From Sitta carolinensis (Eukaryota > Chordata > Aves > Passeriformes > Sittidae), in NCBI GenBank assembly GCA_032173965.1, contig CM063299.1, positions 1,302,001 through 1,366,000 on the forward strand: a DNA stretch of 64,000 bases. The letters are read 5' to 3'. Positions within the stretch are counted from its first letter, which is position 1; each line of letters begins with the position of its first letter. The notes under the pieces were generated by a model. That model made no database searches. It saw nothing but the letters and a program-made list of their open reading frames with translations, and was not told the origin of the DNA. A program made the translations under genes and the position numbers. Shown here piece by piece: positions 61,801-64,000 of the stretch.

Positions 61801-62615
61801 GGTTATCCCTGGGCTTGCTGTGCCAAAGGCAAGCAGGAGCTGCATGCTTCCATGGGTGAGCTCCTTTGAAACTCATTTCCAGCATTTTCCACCACCTTAC
61901 CACATCTACACCGTGCTCCCTCCAAAAAGCAATCCTGGCAAATGCACAGGGGTATTTCCTGCAAGATTTGGGTGTGACTCTGCTGCATCCCTGCTTAGCT
62001 GGAATTCTGTTTCCTGGGATTTGGGTCTTGATGCTGCTAAAGGAGCAGCAGGTGGGAAATCCTGGCTCCGAGGAGGCTGAAGGGGAGCAGGAGCTCAGAG
62101 GTGGAAGGAGCTGCAGTTTCTTCACTTCAGGGAGGAGCTGAGCATGTTTTTACTGTGTTCTTTCTCTGCCAGTCCAGTCACCTGTTTCCATCCTTGTCTT
62201 TGCAGAAGTCAGTCCTGATTGAACATGGCATTCGGAGGCTGACTTTCCTTGTAGCACAAAAGGTATTTCAATATCTCTCCTGATGCTCAGAACTCTTCTA
62301 GCTCCTTATACCATTGGCATCTGACATGTTTTTTCTTCAAATTAAATGCTGTATTTATTGTGTTTAGTTCTGTCTTCACTGTTTTTGTCCTCTAATACTT
62401 GAGATGGTTTTCATGAATTCTCTTAAGAAAATTAATTTACAATTGTAAACAATCTTGACGCCTCTTGTATTCTTGAATTAATTAATTTTTGATTTTAATC
62501 CTAATTGCTAGCTGTCTTCTGCTTTTTTTTTTTTTTTTTTCTTCCTATGTGTGTATGTTTCGTTTGTAAGGACTTCAGGAAACAGGTCAACTATGAGGTG
62601 GATCAGAGATTCCAT
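19631..62615 (+). CDS. ACACA: ACACA, acetyl-CoA carboxylase alpha, N-terminal 1349 residues in 33 coding exons
   Basis: The cytosolic enzyme makes malonyl-CoA from acetyl-CoA, bicarbonate and ATP, the committed step of fatty acid synthesis. Joined exons give 1349 uninterrupted codons. Residues 1-75 form a Ser-rich regulatory start. Ser80, in [12 protein letters not shown], is the AMPK site. Biotin carboxylase occupies about 117-618, with GGGGKG at 315-320, metal ligands Glu424, Glu437 and Asn439, and active-site Arg441 in [12 protein letters not shown]. The carrier domain at about 752-818 has biotinyl Lys786 in VMKMVM. The central region follows, including the alternative GNIPTLNR octapeptide and the phospho-Ser1201 context. 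Every landmark falls on the human number, which argues against missed exons. The full protein is about 2,340 residues, so the end of the central region and the carboxyltransferase domain lie outside. It is distinguished from ACACB by lacking a mitochondrial-targeting N-terminus. Confidence 0.98.
23098..23230 (-). mobile_element. CR1 LINE 3'-end fragment
   Basis: TGACCTTGGACACTTCCAGA, GGGGCAGCCACAGCTTCCCT and CTCACCACCCTCACAGGGAG, with AATTTCTAATCTAAACC after, match a reverse CR1 tail lacking its terminus. Confidence 0.75.
25718..25850. repeat. Minisatellite upstream of PIII
   Basis: Irregular tandem copies share CCGTGGGTGCTGCATCC, interspersed with GTGCTGCAT and TTGAGGCTGTTGCAT variants. It has about six or seven partial units ending some 70 bp before the D-box motif. 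Confidence 0.85.
25880..26198 (+). promoter_or_regulatory. ACACA: Presumptive ACACA promoter PIII and 5A leader
   Basis: This is the sequence immediately upstream of exon 5A. It contains a perfect PAR-bZIP/E4BP4 motif at 25,917-25,926 and CAGCTG E-boxes near 26,118 and 26,150. It is richer in CpG than the flanking intron but is not a full CpG island. No TATA box is obvious. Confidence 0.55.
25917..25926. promoter_or_regulatory. ACACA: D-box / E4BP4 (NFIL3)-C/EBP type palindrome
   Basis: ATTACGTAAC matches RTTAYGTAAY at every position, and its core TTACGTAA is also an ideal C/EBP-family site. It lies 273 bp upstream of the exon 5A start codon. Occupancy is inference. Confidence 0.5.
26199..26251 (+). 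CDS. ACACA: ACACA exon 5A: alternative start exon of promoter PIII
   Basis: The ATG at 26,199 opens 17 codons plus AG, encoding [17 protein letters not shown], and ends at a strong donor CAGAG|GTAAGG. Joined to the exon at 28,700 it gives [14 protein letters not shown]. The mammalian PIII isoform begins MEGSPEENKEMRYYMLQR and joins at the same place. It replaces residues 1-75 with a short N-terminus while keeping the Ser80 AMPK context. In mammals PIII is used in lactating mammary gland and other tissues, so its use in a bird is open. The exon's 5' edge is not fixed. Confidence 0.9.
28700..28832 (+). CDS. ACACA: ACACA exon 6, residues 76-120 (AMPK site)
   Basis: Acceptor TTTCCTCAG, donor GAAAAG|GTAACT. 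It encodes [20 protein letters not shown] and [20 protein letters not shown]. Ser80 in [10 protein letters not shown] is the regulatory AMPK target. Both start exons (5 and 5A) splice here in the same phase. Confidence 0.97.
29364..29502 (+). CDS. ACACA: ACACA exon 7, residues 121-166
   Basis: Acceptor GCACCCAG, donor AATGCAG|GTGAGC. It encodes [20 protein letters not shown] and on to [10 protein letters not shown], the start of the biotin carboxylase N-terminal fold. Confidence 0.97.
29617..29670 (+). mobile_element. Short CR1-like fragment
   Basis: GAGGAGCAGCTGAGGGAGCT and GGGAGGGCTCAGCTTGGGGA resemble an internal CR1 3' segment. It is only about 50 bp, in intron 7. Confidence 0.55.
29730..29839 (+). 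CDS. ACACA: ACACA exon 8, residues 167-203
   Basis: Acceptor TGTTTGCAG, donor GTGCAG|GTGAGA. It encodes [20 protein letters not shown] and on to AKRIPVQ in biotin carboxylase. Confidence 0.97.
30270..30351 (+). CDS. ACACA: ACACA exon 9, residues 204-230
   Basis: Acceptor TCCTGCAG, donor CATGG|GTGAGG. It encodes [20 protein letters not shown] then KNGIAFM. Confidence 0.97.
30701..30799 (+). CDS. ACACA: ACACA exon 10, residues 231-263
   Basis: Acceptor CTCTTTGCAG, donor GCAGTG|GTAAGA. It encodes [20 protein letters not shown] then [12 protein letters not shown], the lead-in to the ATP-grasp lid. Confidence 0.97.
31100..31205 (+). mobile_element. CR1 LINE 3'-terminal fragment
   Basis: TTTCCCTGCCCATGGGAACA and CCATTCCAACCCAAACCATC followed by CCATGATTCTGTG form a sense CR1 terminus in intron 10. 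Confidence 0.75.
31458..31564 (+). CDS. ACACA: ACACA exon 11, residues 264-299
   Basis: Acceptor TTTGTGTCCAG, donor CTGCGG|GTGGGT. It encodes [20 protein letters not shown] then [15 protein letters not shown]. Confidence 0.96.
32217..32327 (+). CDS. ACACA: ACACA exon 12, residues 300-336 (ATP-binding glycine loop)
   Basis: Acceptor CATCTTGCTAG, donor AGACAG|GTGACT. It encodes [20 protein letters not shown] then [17 protein letters not shown]. The GGGGKG at 315-320 is the nucleotide-binding loop of the ATP-grasp fold. Confidence 0.97.
32425..32634 (+). CDS. ACACA: ACACA exon 13, residues 337-406
   Basis: Acceptor CCTGCTGCAG, donor GAGCAG|GTGAGA. It encodes [40 protein letters not shown] and [20 protein letters not shown], nucleotide-site core of biotin carboxylase. 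VQTEV replaces the chicken/human VQAEV. Confidence 0.97.
33158..33328 (+). CDS. ACACA: ACACA exon 14, residues 407-463 (biotin carboxylase catalytic exon)
   Basis: Acceptor CGTGTCCCAG, donor CTCCAG|GTGAGC. Glu424, Glu437 and Asn439 (metal ligands) and active-site Arg441 lie in [11 protein letters not shown] and [14 protein letters not shown]. All are intact. Confidence 0.97.
33924..34085 (+). CDS. ACACA: ACACA exon 15, residues 464-517
   Basis: Acceptor TTTCTCCTTAG, donor GACGAG|GTGAGC. It encodes [40 protein letters not shown] and [14 protein letters not shown], the C-terminal lobe of biotin carboxylase. Confidence 0.97.
34338..34501 (+). CDS. ACACA: ACACA exon 16, residues 518-571
   Basis: Acceptor CTGTCTTTGCAG, donor ATCTC|GTAAGT. 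It encodes [40 protein letters not shown] and [14 protein letters not shown]. Confidence 0.97.
35219..35369 (+). CDS. ACACA: ACACA exon 17, residues 572-622 (end of biotin carboxylase)
   Basis: Acceptor CCCCTTTCAG, donor GTGCAG|GTGCAG. It encodes [20 protein letters not shown] then [20 protein letters not shown] and [10 protein letters not shown]. The donor GTGCAG is weaker than its neighbours. Confidence 0.96.
35835..35938 (+). CDS. ACACA: ACACA exon 18, residues 623-656
   Basis: Acceptor CTTTTCTAG, donor GGAAAG|GTAAAA. It encodes [20 protein letters not shown] then [14 protein letters not shown], in the linker between biotin carboxylase and the carrier domain. Confidence 0.96.
36450..36531 (+). 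CDS. ACACA: ACACA exon 19, residues 657-684
   Basis: Acceptor CCCTTTGCAG, donor CTGAAG|GTACAG. It encodes [20 protein letters not shown] then GRKYVLK. Confidence 0.96.
37393..37600 (-). mobile_element. CR1 LINE 3'-end fragment
   Basis: CAGACTGGTTTGGGCTGG at the left, then CTCTTCTCCAGGCTGAACAA and TCAGCCTTTCCTCATTGCAG, match a reverse-oriented CR1 3' region, in intron 19. Confidence 0.75.
37745..37890 (+). CDS. ACACA: ACACA exon 20, residues 685-732
   Basis: Acceptor GGCTTTGCAG, donor GGACAG|GTAGCA. It encodes [40 protein letters not shown] and TYMKEEVD. Confidence 0.96.
38508..38658 (+). CDS. ACACA: ACACA exon 21, residues 733-783 (start of carrier domain)
   Basis: Acceptor TTGTCCCCCAG, donor ATTGAG|GTAAAA. 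It encodes [20 protein letters not shown] then [20 protein letters not shown] and [10 protein letters not shown], the first half of the biotinyl domain. Confidence 0.97.
39886..40020 (+). CDS. ACACA: ACACA exon 22, residues 784-828 (biotin attachment lysine)
   Basis: Acceptor GTGCTACAG, donor CAGCAG|GTGAGG. It encodes [20 protein letters not shown] then [20 protein letters not shown]. The biotinylated lysine is codon 786 at 39,892-39,894. The motif is VMKM, as in animal acetyl-CoA carboxylases, not the usual AMKM. Confidence 0.98.
40380..40526 (+). CDS. ACACA: ACACA exon 23, residues 829-877
   Basis: Acceptor TTGTTGCAG, donor AGCAAG|GTACTG. It encodes [20 protein letters not shown] then [20 protein letters not shown] and LPEPFFSSK, start of the central region. 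Confidence 0.96.
40714..40902 (+). CDS. ACACA: ACACA exon 24, residues 878-940
   Basis: Acceptor GTCTCTCTCTAG, donor CAACAG|GTGACC. It encodes [40 protein letters not shown] and [20 protein letters not shown]. Confidence 0.97.
41416..41516 (+). CDS. ACACA: ACACA exon 25, residues 941-973
   Basis: Acceptor TCCCTCTCAG, donor GCAGAG|GTGAGC. It encodes [20 protein letters not shown] then [13 protein letters not shown]. Confidence 0.97.
41625..41713 (+). CDS. ACACA: ACACA exon 26, residues 974-1003
   Basis: Acceptor GGCCTTGCAG, donor CAGCACG|GTGAGT. It encodes [20 protein letters not shown] then LKVETQFQH. The intron before it is only 108 bp, the shortest verified in the window apart from the 97-bp intron between exons 12 and 13. 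Confidence 0.97.
42300..42600 (-). mobile_element. CR1 LINE 3'-end fragment (well preserved)
   Basis: ACACAGAATGGTCTGGGTTG, CACCCCTGCCATGGGCAGGG, GTCCAGCCTGGCCTTGGACA and GCCTGCCCACCCTCACAGAG give a clear reverse CR1 tail of about 300 bp in intron 26. Confidence 0.9.
42730..42854 (+). CDS. ACACA: ACACA exon 27, residues 1004-1045
   Basis: Acceptor TCTGCCTGCAG, donor CTCATT|GTAAGT. It encodes [20 protein letters not shown] then [26 protein letters not shown] differs from CVFALR of chicken and human. Confidence 0.97.
42855..46227 (+). other. ACACA: ACACA intron 27 (3.4 kb)
   Basis: It holds the LTR-like block at 43.83-44.20 kb and otherwise plain intron. No additional exon is recognised. Confidence 0.65.
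43830..44200 (+). mobile_element. Probable solo LTR of an avian endogenous retrovirus
   Basis: The block has promoter/polyadenylation order typical of an LTR: a TATA box TATAAAA at 44,009-44,015, AATAAA at 44,108-44,113 about 100 bp later, then a T-rich stretch and TTTGCTCTGTCTAGTCTCTG. GGACAATTAACCCCAATATG is a phrase I associate with songbird ERV LTRs. No gag, pol or env remnants lie beside it. I could not identify a target-site duplication, so both edges are approximate. Confidence 0.6.
46228..46341 (+). CDS. ACACA: ACACA exon 28, residues 1046-1083
   Basis: Acceptor TGTGTTCCCAG, donor CGGCAG|GTGAGG. It encodes [20 protein letters not shown] then [18 protein letters not shown]. Confidence 0.97.
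47780..47893 (+). CDS. ACACA: ACACA exon 29, residues 1084-1121
   Basis: Acceptor TGTTTGCCCAG, donor CTGCAG|GTACCC. It encodes [20 protein letters not shown] then [18 protein letters not shown]. Confidence 0.97.
48115..48345 (+). mobile_element. CR1 LINE 3'-end fragment
   Basis: TTCAGGTTGGATAGCAGGAA, GAGGCTGCCAGAGCTCCAGG, AAAACCTGGATGAGCTCC and TGATCCCTTCCAACTCCAGG are sense CR1 text, in intron 29. Confidence 0.85.
48490..48579 (+). CDS. ACACA: ACACA exon 30, residues 1122-1151
   Basis: Acceptor GATCTCTCCTAG, donor TTGGAG|GTGAGT. It encodes [20 protein letters not shown] then [10 protein letters not shown]. Confidence 0.97.
48962..49080 (+). CDS. ACACA: ACACA exon 31, residues 1152-1190
   Basis: Acceptor TGTGTCCCCAG, donor AACAG|GTCAGA. 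It encodes [20 protein letters not shown] then [19 protein letters not shown]. The donor GTCAGA is weak. It faces the alternatively used mini-exon, with a 6.8-kb intron between. Confidence 0.97.
49633..49720 (-). mobile_element. CR1 LINE terminal fragment
   Basis: CAGAGTGGTTTGGGTTGGAA followed by GGAGCTTAAAGCTCATCTCC is a reverse CR1 terminus, after which similarity fades. Confidence 0.7.
52645..52745 (-). mobile_element. CR1 LINE terminal fragment
   Basis: CCACAGGGTGGCCTGGGGTG, GAAGGACCCTAAAGCTCATC and CCTGCAG resemble a reverse CR1 end, diverged. Confidence 0.6.
54128..54400 (-). mobile_element. CR1 LINE 3'-end fragment
   Basis: GGGATGGTTTGGGCTGGAAA, GGACCTTAAAGATCTTTTAT, GCAGGGACACCTTCCAGTGT and GGGCCTGCCCACCCTCCCAG are a reverse CR1 tail. 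Confidence 0.88.
55906..55929 (+). CDS. ACACA: ACACA 24-nt alternative mini-exon (octapeptide before Ser1201)
   Basis: Acceptor TTTGATTACAG, 24 bases, donor AACAG|GTACGG. It encodes the GNIPTLN core and completes Arg on both sides, so skipping it joins HPN-R-MSFSS without a frame change. In rat this eight-residue insert is alternatively spliced and affects phosphorylation of the serine just downstream. The exon size, frame and peptide agree with that. Confidence 0.95.
57252..57390 (-). mobile_element. CR1 LINE 3'-end fragment (GAAAAGACC type)
   Basis: CACAGAATCAGTGGGGTTGG, AAAAGACCTCCAAGACCATG and AGGTTCAACCTGTGACTGAT match the reverse of an avian CR1 3' end. It lies in intron 32. Confidence 0.8.
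57891..58034 (+). CDS. ACACA: ACACA exon 33, residues 1199-1246 (Ser1201 region)
   Basis: Acceptor CTTGCTGTTTAG, donor GTCAG|GTGGGC. It encodes [40 protein letters not shown] and RTFEDFV. The RMSFSS context holds the PKA-type Ser1200/1201 site of mammals. Confidence 0.97.
58520..58616 (+). CDS. ACACA: ACACA exon 34, residues 1247-1279
   Basis: Acceptor TGTGTTCCAG, donor GACAAG|GTAGGG. It encodes [20 protein letters not shown] then [12 protein letters not shown]. The [10 protein letters not shown] stretch is a known phosphorylated loop in mammals. Confidence 0.96.
59832..59939 (+). CDS. ACACA: ACACA exon 35, residues 1280-1315
   Basis: Acceptor TGTGCTTGCAG, donor AGCAAG|GTGAGC. It encodes [20 protein letters not shown] then [16 protein letters not shown]. 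Both ends differ from the chicken form: SAREEP for VPREEP and FTQSK for FTQQN. The exon core and length are conserved. Confidence 0.93.
61605..61700 (-). mobile_element. CR1 LINE terminal fragment
   Basis: CAGGATGGTTTGGGTTGGAA, GGGACCTCAAGGCCC and onward show a reverse CR1 terminus in intron 35. Confidence 0.65.
62206..62262 (+). CDS. ACACA: ACACA exon 36, residues 1316-1334
   Basis: Acceptor TGTCTTTGCAG, donor CAAAAG|GTATTT. It encodes [26 protein letters not shown] stands for KATLVEH of chicken. Phase is 0 on both sides. Confidence 0.95.
62571..62615 (+). CDS. ACACA: ACACA exon 37, residues 1335-1349 (last exon in window)
   Basis: Forty-five bases encode [15 protein letters not shown], with donor TTCCAT|GTAAGT. 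The acceptor TTTCGTTTGTAAG is poor. A run of 18 T lies about 30 bp further upstream. The next family segment (REFPKFFTF) is not found before 64,000. Confidence 0.95.
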
Positions 62616-64000
62616 GTAAGTAAAAAGGGCCTGGAGCACGGTGGCATTCCTGATGTGAGGCCAGGAGACACGCAGGGGGCTCTGGGCTTCTCATTTGGAT
62701 CTCAGGCAGGCATTTCATGCCCACACTGGTGGCAAAGTGAAGTGTTGAAGCATTTATTTGAACATCTGGCTGCAAACCCAGACTGGGCCCGTGGCATTCA
62801 GGGGGGGCCACTGAGGCTCTGAGTGTCCCTCGTTACCTGGCTGAGCTCAGGAAGCCACTTTGAGAAAGATTTCCTTGTGTTTCAGTGTTGTCTTCTGTTC
62901 TAAAATGCAATGATCAGTGAAACCTTTGCATTTCTTATGTAGTGTGGTGATTTCTTTCGGCTTCTTTCTGATTCTAAAATTACTTAGAGCAGTCACTGAA
63001 GGGACTTGTTAAATTTTGTGGAGTGGTTTTGTGATGTGGGAAATGTTTGATGCTCTTACTGCTGAGAATTACTTCTTTCCCAGGGCCTGGGCAGCAGTGA
63101 GGCCTGGTTTAGGTGGCAGAAAAGGCACAGACCAGATTCTTATCTCTTGGGTATCTACTTTTCAATTCTGGAAGTTATCAGGAGCCTTTGAAGTGTAAGA
63201 AAATTCACCCTGTGCTCAACACAGCTCGTCTAGGAAGGTTTATGAAGGGAAAACTAATTCACAAATCAGCAAAAATAGTGTCTGAAGCTATGTGGGAGTC
63301 ACCACGTGGGAATTACTGCTCACAGTGCAGGTACAGAGGTGTCAGTCAGTGGCTTGGGAAACTGGATTTTGTGGAGAGTTTTTTGGGACATTTAGCCAGG
63401 AAATCTAGGCTTCAGTTCGGGCACAGGAGGGTGAACAGGATGAGTGTTGGGGGGCTGAAAAATCAGAGTTGCTGAGTAAGTGCTGTGGGACATGTCAGAG
63501 GTCAGAAAGGAGGCAGAGAACAGAAGGAGCCCTCCCCAGAGTCTCCCTGGACCCTCAGCCTGGTGTCATCTGGCTGCAAAGTTTGTGCAGCTCCTCTGGG
63601 AGCTGCTCTGTCAGTCTTTATTACTGTCTGCTATCCCAGCCCCTTCATTACTGGACCAACTATTAACTTAGCCAGGGCCTGGGCTTGGGTTTGTTTTTGT
63701 TTTAATTACAGTCTATATAATTAGTTCCCAGCATGTTGAGGTAATAGAGAGTTGCTCCAGCAAGCTTCCAATTTCCTCATCTCATTAGGTTTTTAACGTG
63801 ATTATTAGTATAATAATCAACTCTGATGATTTCTGGTGTAGCTTTTCGCATTCTGCAGTTTGCAGGGTGTCTTGATTGGCTAATTTAGGCAAATTATTTT
63901 GATTGTCTTGATGATGGTTGGTTGATTAGAACACAGCAGGGGTATAATTCTTCTGCCTAGGAAATGGAGCACTCTTTTGGATTTTGGTACCAGAGCACTG
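62616..64000 (+). other. ACACA: ACACA intron 37, incomplete at the right edge
   Basis: The intron begins GTAAGTAAAA. I see no exon or clear repeat in the remaining 1.4 kb. Confidence 0.7.

Larger units (their letters stand above)
9905..62615 (+). other. ACACA: ACACA gene region (PI leader to last exon in window)
   Basis: This is the transcription unit of acetyl-CoA carboxylase alpha as far as it reaches in the window. It holds three promoters (PI near 9.9 kb, PII near 14.0 kb, PIII near 25.9-26.2 kb), a 47-nt leader exon, two alternative start exons (19,605 and 26,199) and 32 further coding exons. All but one intron have GT donors. The gene continues past 64,000, since the exon after residue 1349 (family sequence REFPKFFTF) is not in the last 1.4 kb. 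Confidence 0.9.

Overview
The window is nuclear DNA from a bird, probably a songbird. Two vertebrate housekeeping genes are arranged head to head, broken into many short exons with GT-AG introns. The introns carry many truncated 3' ends of CR1 LINEs in both orientations and one LTR-like block of avian endogenous-retrovirus type. The CR1 variants resemble those I associate with passerines. The order assignment is an inference from repeat style, not a measurement.

Minus strand, about 1-9,750: the 5' part of TADA2A, the transcriptional adaptor ADA2-alpha of histone acetyltransferase complexes. Six coding exons after the start exon are expected upstream of residue 201; seven coding exons in all are visible (residues 1-201, the ZZ zinc finger, SANT domain and following linker). 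A probable non-coding first exon lies in a CpG island at 9.4-10.0 kb. The remaining exons lie beyond position 1.

Plus strand, about 9,900 to the right edge: the 5' half of ACACA, acetyl-CoA carboxylase alpha. Joined coding exons give residues 1-1349 in one uninterrupted frame: AMPK-site segment, biotin carboxylase domain, biotin carboxyl carrier domain and the start of the central region. The carboxyltransferase half is beyond position 64,000. Numbering falls on the known mammalian landmarks: Ser80, GGGGKG at 315-320, Arg441, biotin Lys786 and Ser1201.

The regulatory layout is the most informative part. All three known ACACA promoters can be placed. PI shares the 9.4-10.0 kb CpG island with TADA2A. 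PII lies in the 13.1-14.8 kb CpG island, with two CCAAT boxes, a DR4 thyroid-hormone element and an adjacent SREBP element. PIII lies just upstream of a 53-nt alternative coding first exon (5A) at 26,199-26,251. A 47-nt leader exon at 18,882-18,928 keeps open the frame of the long N-terminal isoform. A 24-nt alternative mini-exon lies at 55,906-55,929. Each promoter lies beside its own tandem-repeat array. The intron after the main start exon appears to use a rare GC donor.

I see no bacterial, phage, CRISPR or operon-type content, and no third gene with convincing support. The long GC-rich open frames over the CpG islands and tandem arrays are artefacts of composition.
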